Under the pieces are notes generated by a model. The model made no database searches. It saw nothing but the letters and a program-made list of their open reading frames with translations, and was not told where the DNA came from. From IMG/VR virus record IMGVR_UViG_3300020162_001770, positions 1-36,387 of that record: a stretch of DNA of 36,387 bases. One strand, given 5' to 3'. Of the stretch, positions 21,010-28,823 are shown in pieces; position 1 is the stretch's first letter, and each line of letters opens with the position of its first letter. The translations under genes and the position numbers were made by a program. Source of the stretch: a virus.

Positions 21010-21018
21010 ACTATAACA
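21010..21018 (-). promoter_or_regulatory. Candidate extended -10 promoter for gene 20604-20960
   Basis: TGTTATAGT on the minus strand matches the extended -10 form TGnTATAAT with one mismatch. The leader would be about 43 bases and includes a GGGC-N5-GCCC mini-hairpin. Upstream, AATCTT...AAGATT followed by T-rich sequence (about 21043-21075) may be a weak terminator for the gene before it. Confidence 0.35.
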
Positions 21019-21076
21019 CAGGATTTTCAGCAAGGAGCCAGAAAAATTAAAAATCTTATTTGTTTCAAAAAAAAGA

Positions 21077-21268
21077 TTAATTCTTGCTCTTATTTGTATT
21101 AGATACTTGAGGTTGTGCACTACTAGCACTTGCAGCCAATTCGTTCACAGTTTTCTCAAGCTTTGCGATATACAATTTAGCAACATTTAATTCCAAATTA
21201 TATGCAGCTACTTGTGAATTAAGGGCATTAATAAGTTCATTCATATCTATATTTAATTCATTACTCAT
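21077..21268 (-). CDS. Small coiled-coil protein downstream of terL
   Basis: A 63-residue protein starting MSNELNIDMNELINALNSQV. Residues 8-50 show hydrophobic residues at heptad spacing, a probable coiled coil, then a Ser/Ala/Asn tail. ATG at 21268 forms an ATGA overlap with the terL stop, so it is translationally coupled to terminase. Its role in packaging is only suggested by position. Confidence 0.65.
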   Translation of the reverse strand: MSNELNIDMNELINALNSQVAAYNLELNVAKLYIAKLEKTVNELAASASSAQPQVSNTNKSKN

Positions 21269-23007
21269 ATTGATTCTATCCATTTTTCGTTAGAGGCAAA
21301 ATCTATGGCAGAGGAATTGTCCCCTGAAACGAATTCACCTAGATCTCTATTATACATCTTCACAGTGCCCGCGTCTGGCTGATCCTCATCATAATCCCAC
21401 ATTTTATCGGGCGTTAATATTTCTATTTCAATTTCGGCATCATAAGACATATGTTGCATACAATTAAATGTAGCCCCGGCTAAAGCGTCTGCTAAGTCTT
21501 TTGAACCACTATTGGGGTGATCAATCTTATTGTTATTAAATAGTCTTAACTTCAATAGTTCTTCTTCAACAAGAAGCTCATTCCAATAACCACGTAATCT
21601 AGTATCGTAAATTGTTGTCATAAGAGTGTCGTAATCAGACTTCTTAACTGAATGGAAATCTGCATTAATATTCTGTGATCTTAGTGATTGGATCATTTCA
21701 ACAGATTGCCAACGGTCGAACGTAACTAAACCTACATTAAATTTTCTACATAAATCAACAATCATTTGTCTAACAGACGAGAAATTAATTTCTGCTCCAA
21801 CTGATGCTTCCCAGGAATGAATTAAATCAACATTAACTACTGGTAAGTGTTCCGTACCAATAGATGTTTTTACTTCTTTAAACCCAGCCGAATGCACCAT
21901 GCAAAGAGCAGCCCTGTCTCTTTTCAAACCTAAGTCAATATGAATAAATCTTGTATAGCCATCTGTGCTATTAAACCAAGGTTTAAATGAGCCATCTTCT
22001 TCATCAATAGGGTCTTCACCATAATTAAATGCTTTTCTTACTAGATCGGCATCTCTAAAGTATGCGTCTTCCATGTTAGGTGGTTCACATTCAAATCGTG
22101 CTCTTGCTTCAATTGGATTTCTAATAAATTCTGATTCCAAATCGCTTCGCTTAATCGTTGGATTAACTTCCCATGTTGCAGCTTTAATAAACCAGGTTTT
22201 TGGTTCTTTTGTTTTTTCAGCACCAAAATATCTTTGTTGAATAAAGTCACCTTTATATCTAGGGAATGACAATAGAATTACTTTACCGACTTCTGGGAAT
22301 CTAGACATAACAGATAACTTACTCATGTTATAAATTGCTGATGCAGATCCTTTAGATCTAGTTTCTCCACGCAATTCAGCATCAGTTTTAAATGCTGAGA
22401 TTTCGTCAAGGATTACACTTAATACTTCATAACCTTCCCAACCTTCACTTTCAGAGTGACCTGAGAAACATCTAACAGGCCTAGAAAAGAAAAAGATTTC
22501 AGAAACTCTAGGCTCAAACCCTACCTCATTAAAAAATGGTGATGACAACAATAAGTTCTTCAAAGGCTCAAAGAAAACTCTTTGAGCTTGTTGCGCGTTA
22601 ACAGCTAGGTTAAGTAGGTCAATATAAACACCATTTGCTTTACCATAATAGCCAAGTGGATCTCTTAGGCAATGAAGAATGTATGCTGTATACGCAATAG
22701 AAATTCTTGCACAATGGTCTTTACCCGACCCTTTACCTAACATGCAAATAACTTCATTATCTGTATACTTCGTATACCATTCTTCACCTTCTTTTTCGCC
22801 CATCAATTTTTGCAGCGTATGCTTCTTCAAAATTTGTGTAGAATGGCGTACAATTTCTAATTGAATAGGAGATAATGGTGGAAGACCAAGATATTTTTTA
22901 TCTTGAACAAATACCTCAATTGATACTGGTTCCATGCTAAGTTCTTCTTGTCTTAGCAGTCTATCAAAGTCTTTGAATTCTAAATTCATTCCTAGAAAAT
23001 CTGACAT
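21265..23007 (-). CDS. terL: Terminase large subunit
   Basis: A 580-residue packaging motor with both terminase domains. ATPase: Walker A GKGSGKD (91-97) and Walker B VILDE (198-202). RNase H-like nuclease: HIDLG (D358), VTFDRW (D431) and SKDLADALAGA (D504/D507). It pumps and cuts concatemeric phage DNA at the portal. An AAAGG site precedes the ATG. TerS-like gene lies directly upstream, separated by a 38-bp direct repeat. No portal gene follows, which is unusual. Confidence 0.93.
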   Translation of the reverse strand: MSDFLGMNLEFKDFDRLLRQEELSMEPVSIEVFVQDKKYLGLPPLSPIQLEIVRHSTQILKKHTLQKLMGEKEGEEWYTKYTDNEVICMLGKGSGKDHCARISIAYTAYILHCLRDPLGYYGKANGVYIDLLNLAVNAQQAQRVFFEPLKNLLLSSPFFNEVGFEPRVSEIFFFSRPVRCFSGHSESEGWEGYEVLSVILDEISAFKTDAELRGETRSKGSASAIYNMSKLSVMSRFPEVGKVILLSFPRYKGDFIQQRYFGAEKTKEPKTWFIKAATWEVNPTIKRSDLESEFIRNPIEARARFECEPPNMEDAYFRDADLVRKAFNYGEDPIDEEDGSFKPWFNSTDGYTRFIHIDLGLKRDRAALCMVHSAGFKEVKTSIGTEHLPVVNVDLIHSWEASVGAEINFSSVRQMIVDLCRKFNVGLVTFDRWQSVEMIQSLRSQNINADFHSVKKSDYDTLMTTIYDTRLRGYWNELLVEEELLKLRLFNNNKIDHPNSGSKDLADALAGATFNCMQHMSYDAEIEIEILTPDKMWDYDEDQPDAGTVKMYNRDLGEFVSGDNSSAIDFASNEKWIESI

Positions 23008-23008
23008 A

Positions 23009-23094
23009 GTTTTTACACCTTTATGAGCGATAATACGGGATACAAATCGTAACCTCGTTTTTTAACCTTTATGGAGAACAATTCCCGATACAAA
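23009..23094. repeat. 38-bp imperfect tandem repeat between terS and terL
   Basis: Units 23009-23046 and 23057-23094 are equal in length and agree at 28 of 38 positions, with conserved blocks GTTTTT, ACCTTTATG and GATACAAA. It fills the terS-terL gap. On the minus strand each unit reads TTTGTATC...CATAAAGGT, and the second supplies the terL ribosome-binding site. Candidates: terminase recognition (cos/pac-type) site or duplicated promoter/translation signal. Confidence 0.7.
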
Positions 23095-23102
23095 CTATAG
23101 GA

Positions 23103-23714
23103 TTATTCAATTACTTCTGCATCCTCAATATCTGGAGCAACATAAGTTTCTGGATCTGAAGCGGCAGCAACGTCACCATTCATTATTTCAAAAGCTAGAG
23201 ACAACTCGCTTCTGACTTGTTCTGCAACATCTGGATATTGTGAGATAACATCTCTTAAAATTTTTGATAGAATTTGATTAACACTTTCTGCTTTTTGCAT
23301 CCGGGCAATGTAATCACTATCAGTAGAGTTTGTCCCAGTCATCAACTTATGTAAGTTAGCTTTTTTGACAGCAATATCGGCAGCCAACTTCAAAGCCTGG
23401 ATTCTTACAGCAACCATCCCATGATCAGTTGCGATTGAAACAGTTTCCCACGCTTCTTTACTTAATTGGTCAAACTCTTGTAGAGCCTTAATTGTATTAA
23501 ACTGGATTTTTTCTAGAAAGTAAGGATCAGAGTCGGCTCTTCTTTGTAGAACATTCTTATATTGTTCAACATACTCTTTAGCCTTTGATGTGCTAACACT
23601 AAGCAAAGAACCGATCTCATTATATGAATAGCCTTTGATGTGCAAAACACCAGCATCTTCAATATCCTTCAATTCAGTTATAATATCTTTATTAGCTTTT
23701 TCTATCTCAGACAT
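23103..23714 (-). CDS. terS: Terminase small subunit candidate
   Basis: A 203-residue protein with an N-terminal helix-turn-helix (KGYSYNEIGSLLSVSTSKAKEY, about 27-48), a central helical region suited to oligomerisation, and an acidic C-terminal tail. HTH, helical core, size and position directly before terL fit a small terminase, which binds the packaging site and hands DNA to TerL. Start overlaps the glycosyltransferase stop by 8 bp. Confidence 0.75.
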   Translation of the reverse strand: MSEIEKANKDIITELKDIEDAGVLHIKGYSYNEIGSLLSVSTSKAKEYVEQYKNVLQRRADSDPYFLEKIQFNTIKALQEFDQLSKEAWETVSIATDHGMVAVRIQALKLAADIAVKKANLHKLMTGTNSTDSDYIARMQKAESVNQILSKILRDVISQYPDVAEQVRSELSLAFEIMNGDVAAASDPETYVAPDIEDAEVIE

Positions 23715-24750
23715 TCTGTATCTTTAAAATCCTTTTTCTGTAGTCAGAAACTACAGATTCCCATGAATAATTATCTCTTAAAAAGATAGATGAATCCATA
23801 GTCTTATTCAACACTTCGTCATAGTTATTAACTACATACATCATTTTATCACATAAATCATCAATTTTTGGGTCAGCCCATTCACCATTACAATAAATAC
23901 CAAATTGACCAGAAGATGTCATAGGGGCGCTCAATGGCACTGAGAGGTGCGCAAATTCAGTACAGGCAGTTTCATTAGTGCAAATGGTAGGAATACCACA
24001 AGTAATAGATTGAAAAGGGGACATGCCCCAACCCTCACCCCTCGTCGGATACACAAAGCAATCAACAGAGTTTATTAAATCAGCCAAATCTTCTTCACTT
24101 AAGTAATCTTCTATTACTTTAATTTGTTCATTTTCATTTAAAGAATTAGTGCCATTAATAATGTATCTGGCATCAGGAGTCCCCCTACTTTTTAGAATTA
24201 ATTTGTATCTATCATCATTTTTAAACAATTTTAAAAATGCGTCTACAACAAGTTGAGTATTCTTTCTAGTGGATGGGCTGCCGATATGCAGAAAAGTAAA
24301 ATCGTTATTCTTTTTCTTGTGATTTGGATAAAAAATATTAGTATCAACACCAAGATTAAAAGCAAACACTGGCACTACGACACCACTATTTATAAAACAA
24401 TTTTTAGCCCAGGCGGATGTTGTCCATATTTCATCACACTTATTCATTTCAACCACCCATTCAGGTGGAAGCACAGTAGTTTCCCAATAAGTAAAACCAA
24501 TAACGTAATCACCATTGTAACTGTAATCACACGGCAAACAGTTATTTATTAAAATTGAAGAGCGATCAGGTTCTGGTATAAACTGTATACCAGAGTCCAT
24601 ATTAACAGATATACTTTTAACATTATGATCAGAAACACAAATATCCTCAAGACCAACGACTTTTACGTCTTTTAGTCTTGAGGATATATTGTCAGATGCA
24701 TACGTATAACCATCAGCTAGATTGCTCGCTAATTTTCTCCAATAAATCAT
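23707..24750 (-). CDS. GT-B glycosyltransferase (GT4-like), first copy
   Basis: A 347-residue protein. The C-terminal half has FTFLHIGSPSTRKN (151-164) and RGEGWGMSPFQ (237-247), the GT4 donor-binding pattern with the EGxGxxPxE-like loop. The N-terminal half opens MIYWRK and contains an LGVDTNIF acceptor-side block. ATG at 24750 has a poor ribosome-binding site and overlaps the 42-codon gene by 38 bp, so re-initiation is likely. It transfers a sugar to an unknown acceptor. Confidence 0.8.
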   Translation of the reverse strand: MIYWRKLASNLADGYTYASDNISSRLKDVKVVGLEDICVSDHNVKSISVNMDSGIQFIPEPDRSSILINNCLPCDYSYNGDYVIGFTYWETTVLPPEWVVEMNKCDEIWTTSAWAKNCFINSGVVVPVFAFNLGVDTNIFYPNHKKKNNDFTFLHIGSPSTRKNTQLVVDAFLKLFKNDDRYKLILKSRGTPDARYIINGTNSLNENEQIKVIEDYLSEEDLADLINSVDCFVYPTRGEGWGMSPFQSITCGIPTICTNETACTEFAHLSVPLSAPMTSSGQFGIYCNGEWADPKIDDLCDKMMYVVNNYDEVLNKTMDSSIFLRDNYSWESVVSDYRKRILKIQNV

Positions 24751-24841
24751 CTTTATTTTCAACAACCTTATAAAGTTTAATAGAACCTAAATCAGAAATT
24801 AAAATATCTGATTCTTCTACTTTTTCAATCTCTATTGACAT
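24713..24841 (-). CDS. 42-aa acidic small protein
   Basis: A frame starting MSIEIEKVEESDILISDLGS with the best ribosome-binding site of this area (AAAGGAGG, 4 bases before ATG). Its stop lies 38 bp inside the GT-B gene. Acidic, one strand and one helix. It may be a real protein or a translation-driving leader for the glycosyltransferase, whose own site is weak. Confidence 0.6.
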   Translation of the reverse strand: MSIEIEKVEESDILISDLGSIKLYKVVENKDDLLEKISEQSS

Positions 24842-24883
24842 TATACCTCCTTTCTTGGCTAATATTTGTAATAATAAAAATAT

Positions 24884-25798
24884 TTATTTAACAATATCCG
24901 TATTTGAATATTCACAAGTTGAGCAAAGATCACCAATATTTTTATTAGGCTTTCTTCTCAAATGTTTATCGCTACCCCATCCCCATCTTTTTCTTTCGTC
25001 AGGAATATCATTATTTTTTGCGACTTCATTCTCTAATTTATTTATATACATCACAAATTCAGGAAAGAAAAATTCTAATTGTTCTTTTTCGCCTAATTTA
25101 GCAAATGAACCACACATGCATTCACCAGACATATGAATCATATCGGAAACAGGGCTTCTAGGGATCTCAGGGAAAATTTTTCTATATAAACTAATATCCT
25201 CTTTTGTCCAGTTTATAATTGGAGAAATCCACACAACAGATCTATTATGTGTTACAGCAGAAGACGCTCTTCTTCTAAATGACTCATCCCTTCTCTTTCC
25301 ACTTAAAAAAACAATTCTTTGTTTTTTAGGTATATTATTTTCTTTTACAGCTTTCCTTAACGCTCTTTCTTTAAGTCTTTGATATATTAAAAAATGCTGC
25401 ACAGGACCAGGGAACCCATTCTTTTTTATTATATTTTCATAACTATCTTTTTCATCAGATTTATATGTTTTCAATGTAATATTAAAACATTCACAAGCAT
25501 TTTTAACATAATCATAAGTTTGAGGAATTCCAATACCAGTATCTATGTGTATAGCAAAATTTGCTAAATCTTTAAATAAATGTAACAGAATTGTTGAATC
25601 ATTACCGCCAGAAAAAAGTATGCATGTATTAGATAATTCTTTTTTTTCATCAATGATAAATTTGTTAATTCCAAATTCGTAAATTTTAGTAGACTCTTCT
25701 ATCAAAGAATTTAATCTAGTTAAAGACTCTTCTTTATCTAAAGATAAAACTTCATCATTTGTCATTTTTAATTTTTCAAAATTATAATCATCAAGCAT
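24884..25798 (-). CDS. PP-loop ATP pyrophosphatase, PAPS-reductase-like
   Basis: A 304-residue protein with the PP-loop SGGNDS (63-68), followed by IHIDTGIGIP, SGKRRDES and an ISPIINWT block, as in the PAPS reductase/adenine-nucleotide alpha-hydrolase family. Two Cys clusters near the C-terminus (CMCG and CSTC) may hold a metal or Fe-S cluster. Such enzymes adenylate or thiolate substrates: sulfate reduction, tRNA thiolation, or DNA phosphorothioation (DndC). No other dnd gene is visible. Start at 25798 or 25801 after GGAG. Confidence 0.8.
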   Translation of the reverse strand: MLDDYNFEKLKMTNDEVLSLDKEESLTRLNSLIEESTKIYEFGINKFIIDEKKELSNTCILFSGGNDSTILLHLFKDLANFAIHIDTGIGIPQTYDYVKNACECFNITLKTYKSDEKDSYENIIKKNGFPGPVQHFLIYQRLKERALRKAVKENNIPKKQRIVFLSGKRRDESFRRRASSAVTHNRSVVWISPIINWTKEDISLYRKIFPEIPRSPVSDMIHMSGECMCGSFAKLGEKEQLEFFFPEFVMYINKLENEVAKNNDIPDERKRWGWGSDKHLRRKPNKNIGDLCSTCEYSNTDIVK

Positions 25799-26555
25799 CA
25801 TTAACTCCAAATAAAAATGCAATGGGGATTCCAGATTCCTTTGATTCTTTTTCTAAAATATCCCGACCATATCCATGAGTCTTGGTAAATTCAACTCTGT
25901 AGTTGAACCAACCAATAATGCCATTCCAGAATCTGTCATGGGTAGAATCTCTTAGTTCAATTAGTTCCTCGTCTGTGAGCAAGAAACTAAGAACGCCTAG
26001 AGGCATGTACACCGTCAAGTTGTAATTCTGATCTTTATCAGAAGCATACTGTTTCAAAAGGCTTTGGTAATCTTCAATGATCCTCTTTACTGCTGGACCA
26101 CCATAATGATCAATTACGCCATTTTCATTTCTTATTCTTGGGCAATAATCATCAACATTAGTGATAGTACCAAATGATCTACAAACTAATGGCCTAAAGC
26201 CATAGATAGTGCAACCACCCTTGTAAAAGGCACAATGTCTTTCAGTTTCTCCACCGGGCTTGTAAGTCTCATCCTGCATAGCATCTTTTAATGAATCTAT
26301 AACAGACTCAATCCACTTATCTGCTTCTTCTTCACCAGAGCCTTCCATCTTCAAGTAATACTCCTGACGAAGATGAAAAGCAATATTGGCACATTCCATC
26401 ATGGGAATTGTTAAACCAATACGACAGCAACTTCCAGACCCCAAGCATTTATACTCAGTAGAATTTTGTTTTGCCTCTAGAACTCTGATTTGATTATAAA
26501 TCATATCCAAGTGAGCAAACGTTGTAATGTCTTTAATACTTACATTTCTTCTCAT
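25791..26555 (-). CDS. YkgJ-family Zn/Fe-chelating cysteine protein
   Basis: A 254-residue protein with C37, C43-C44 (CLGSGSCC), C55, then C108, C115 (CAFYKGGC) and RPLVCRSFG (C125). This is the YkgJ/UPF0153 metal-chelating pattern (CxxxxxCC...C...C...RPxxCR). The C-terminal half is extra and unassigned. It overlaps the PP-loop gene by 8 bp, which suggests joint sulfur/metal chemistry. ATGA overlap with the upstream HTH gene. Confidence 0.8.
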   Translation of the reverse strand: MRRNVSIKDITTFAHLDMIYNQIRVLEAKQNSTEYKCLGSGSCCRIGLTIPMMECANIAFHLRQEYYLKMEGSGEEEADKWIESVIDSLKDAMQDETYKPGGETERHCAFYKGGCTIYGFRPLVCRSFGTITNVDDYCPRIRNENGVIDHYGGPAVKRIIEDYQSLLKQYASDKDQNYNLTVYMPLGVLSFLLTDEELIELRDSTHDRFWNGIIGWFNYRVEFTKTHGYGRDILEKESKESGIPIAFLFGVNDA

Positions 26556-26848
26556 TTAAATTTACCTTTCTTTTTTAAAGCATTAGCTTTCTGCATTTCT
26601 CTTCTTTTTCTTTCAACTAACTCTTGCATAGGAGATTTAGGTCGACGGTTAGACGTACTTTTAAGATTACGACCCTTGCCTCTATACTTCAATAAATCAT
26701 ACTTTTTAACCCAGTTATACAAAGCTTGAGGGCTTAACTCAACATTGTAATTCTTTTGCAACAACTTGCAAATATCTGTAAGATTCATACGCCTTTTAAC
26801 GTACATCTCGTATAAAAACTCTTTATCTTTATAAGGTTCTAAAGCCAT
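26552..26848 (-). CDS. Basic helix-turn-helix protein
   Basis: A 98-residue protein starting MALEPYKDKEFLYEMYVKRR. An HTH (MNLTDICKLLQKNYNVELSPQALYNWVKKY, about 21-50) resembles transposase/terminase-type HTHs, followed by a very basic tail (KGRNLKS...RKRREMQKANALKKKGK). GGAG lies 6 bases before the ATG at 26848; earlier ATGs are shadow. Likely DNA binding; could be a regulator or recombination accessory since it follows the RuvC-like gene. Confidence 0.7.
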   Translation of the reverse strand: MALEPYKDKEFLYEMYVKRRMNLTDICKLLQKNYNVELSPQALYNWVKKYDLLKYRGKGRNLKSTSNRRPKSPMQELVERKRREMQKANALKKKGKFK

Positions 26849-27419
26849 TAGATACTCCATACCATAAACCGATACCAATGGCATCAGTAATGTCACTATC
26901 TACAACAGTCGTATCAAAATCTGGAAATACATTATTCAATATTGTTCTGACGCGCTGCTTTCTTTCTTCAGATAGTCTTTTTTGTATTCCTTTTTCACCA
27001 TACTTGTCTTTCAAATCTTTGGTGTCTTTCTTTGTAAGATTCTTATAGCCGATGCCTGACTTCCATTTTAAAGGATTAACGTCTTGAACCACCTTGCAGT
27101 AGTCATCCAACTCACCCCATGTAAAACCAATTATGTAAGACAAAATACGGCTTGCTTGAAAGTTTTGTATAAAAATAGATTGCTCAATAACTGCTACATC
27201 AGGCTTATACTTGTCACAAATTAAAGGCATTTCTTTTTTAATTTTAGAAAACTTGTTAGAAATCTCAGGGATAAGAGAATAGTCAATCTTACCGCAAGCA
27301 ACTATTGTTATACCTTTCTTATTCATATCAAGAACAGCCCAGGCTAAAGAGTGAGAGGCTGGATCTAAAGAAATAACACGACATGCCTTCATGGTGGATA
27401 GCATTGAGGAAACAGTCAT
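26829..27419 (-). CDS. RuvC-like Holliday junction resolvase
   Basis: A 196-residue RNase H-fold nuclease: first Asp in VISLDPAS (D19), Glu in VAVIEQS (E79), and C-terminal SDITDAIGIG (D176, D179), the usual four acidic metal ligands of RuvC. It should cut four-way junctions or branched DNA before packaging. ATG at 27419 forms an ATGA overlap and has GGAAAGAG upstream. Confidence 0.8.
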   Translation of the reverse strand: MTVSSMLSTMKACRVISLDPASHSLAWAVLDMNKKGITIVACGKIDYSLIPEISNKFSKIKKEMPLICDKYKPDVAVIEQSIFIQNFQASRILSYIIGFTWGELDDYCKVVQDVNPLKWKSGIGYKNLTKKDTKDLKDKYGEKGIQKRLSEERKQRVRTILNNVFPDFDTTVVDSDITDAIGIGLWYGVSNGFRTL

Positions 27420-27748
27420 AACATCTCTTTCCTAATTTTTTGCTCATCCCAACCCCAAGAAACAAGTCGTGCAATATATCTTTCAGTTTTACACCTTTCA
27501 CATATTTTTTCTTTATTGTACCTAGATAATATAGTTATACAATCTTCTGTTATACATGTTCTTTTTTTAGTTTTATTAGATTTATCTGTGTAATACTTTT
27601 CTAGCAACTTTCTATTAGTCACCAGCTTTCTACACTCAGATGAACAATAAATGCCATTGTAAGTTTTTGGGATAAAACTTACAAGGCATTCATCGTTAGC
27701 ACAAAAAATCTCTTTAAAAAGGTTCGTGCTCTTCTTTCTTGCTTCCAT
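27416..27748 (-). CDS. Two-zinc-site protein
   Basis: A 110-residue basic protein with two cysteine quartets. The first is FCANDEC...YCSSEC (C-x4-C, C-x3-C), and the second is TCITEDC...ICERC (C-x4-C, C-x2-C). Both resemble treble-clef or GATA-like knuckles. ATG at 27748 follows AGGT and overlaps the Cas4-like gene by 35 bp; longer forms are shadow. Position in the recombination cluster suggests nucleic-acid binding. Confidence 0.7.
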   Translation of the reverse strand: MEARKKSTNLFKEIFCANDECLVSFIPKTYNGIYCSSECRKLVTNRKLLEKYYTDKSNKTKKRTCITEDCITILSRYNKEKICERCKTERYIARLVSWGWDEQKIRKEML

Positions 27749-28481
27749 TCGTACCTGACCAGCATTGAGAATACAGATCACATGAACCACAATTTTTAGA
27801 TGTCATTTTGTATGGCTGATCAGGGATCGTATTCTCTGTAAAGTTTTTATAAAACTTCCTGTATTTCGTAAATAACTTGTCAATAAAAGCATCATCTCTA
27901 TCAATCAAGATTGGTAGAATTTGTTGATTATTTTTATTTTCATAAATAACAAAAGCTTGCGGTAGATCTAGGCAGCGCATATAGATTTGTGCTTGCCTAA
28001 AGTGATCATCCTTTGGCTTCTTATAAATTCTCCTATATTCAAAACCTTCCATTGAGATTGATTTTATCTCAATAAGCTTTCGCCCATAGAAATCAATTAT
28101 ACCATCAGCAGTACCTTCAATGGGCGGATCATCATAAGTTACTGGAATTTCTTCTCCAACAAGAATACCCATATGATCTAAATAAGTATAAATACGTTCG
28201 TGAACCTTGTGTCCATTGTCAAAAATACGATAAGTTTGTGGATTAAATGAAGTTTCAACTTCTACACCATTAAACAAGTACCACCAGTATCTTGAACATT
28301 GGTTTGTGTAACTAGGGTGAAATCCACCAACTTTCTTTATTTTCTTTTCATTCCTATCAAGGAATGATGCATCAATTTTTTCAATCAATTCCTGCTCAAG
28401 ATCAGCAGATGTTTTCTCAACATTATCCTCTCTAGGAATTGATTCTTCTTTTGGTGCTTTTAAAGCCTTAAGTGCTTTCAT
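27714..28481 (-). CDS. Cas4/RecB-like PD-(D/E)XK exonuclease with Fe-S cysteines
   Basis: A 255-residue nuclease. C62 (TNQCSRYWW) plus C231, C234 and C240 (CGSCDLYSQC) form the four-cysteine Fe-S set of Cas4/AddB-type enzymes. The nuclease core shows GTAD (D126), LIEIK (E138, K140) and FRQAQIYM (Q163). Phage Cas4-like exonucleases process DNA ends for recombination. There are no CRISPR genes nearby, so a replication/recombination role fits. TAATG junction with the upstream gene. Confidence 0.85.
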   Translation of the reverse strand: MKALKALKAPKEESIPREDNVEKTSADLEQELIEKIDASFLDRNEKKIKKVGGFHPSYTNQCSRYWWYLFNGVEVETSFNPQTYRIFDNGHKVHERIYTYLDHMGILVGEEIPVTYDDPPIEGTADGIIDFYGRKLIEIKSISMEGFEYRRIYKKPKDDHFRQAQIYMRCLDLPQAFVIYENKNNQQILPILIDRDDAFIDKLFTKYRKFYKNFTENTIPDQPYKMTSKNCGSCDLYSQCWSGTNGSKKEEHEPF

Positions 28482-28798
28482 TAGTTATTTCCTTTTCCAA
28501 TTATTTTAAGCACGTTGATATTTTCAACCAATGCCTCATACATAGTCTTCCAAATGTCATTGACAAACTTATCCTGTTCACCCATAATACTTGACTTGCG
28601 CTTATAGACCTGCGATTTAACAATCATCATGGTTCTATACCCGGCAAGAACATTGGCATACTTCAAAGCCTGTGCTCCAACATAGAAATCTGGGTTTTCA
28701 ATAATGTCTTGAACAATTCTCATAGACTCTAAGAACTCTTCAGCTTTATCACCCATCTGTTCGGCTAACCAGTCTGGGTTTACAATTATATCTGCCAT
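28481..28798 (-). CDS. Helical hypothetical protein coupled to the Cas4-like gene
   Basis: A 105-residue helical protein (MADIIVNPDWLAEQMGDKAE...). It overlaps the nuclease start by one base and has an AAAGGAG site. The helices with conserved-looking YANVLAGYRTMMIVKSQVYKR suggest an oligomeric helical bundle. It may be a partner of the nuclease, inferred only from coupling. Confidence 0.7.
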   Translation of the reverse strand: MADIIVNPDWLAEQMGDKAEEFLESMRIVQDIIENPDFYVGAQALKYANVLAGYRTMMIVKSQVYKRKSSIMGEQDKFVNDIWKTMYEALVENINVLKIIGKGNN

Positions 28799-28823
28799 AA
28801 TACTCCTTTATATGGTATCACTA

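Noticed and set aside
24884-25798. Complete Dnd phosphorothioation system
   Set aside because: Only a DndC-like PP-loop enzyme is present; dndA, dndB, dndD and dndE-like genes are not in the window.
27714-28481. CRISPR adaptation module suggested by the Cas4-like nuclease
   Set aside because: No repeat-spacer array, cas1 or cas2 is visible. Cas4-like exonucleases are ordinary members of phage recombination cassettes.
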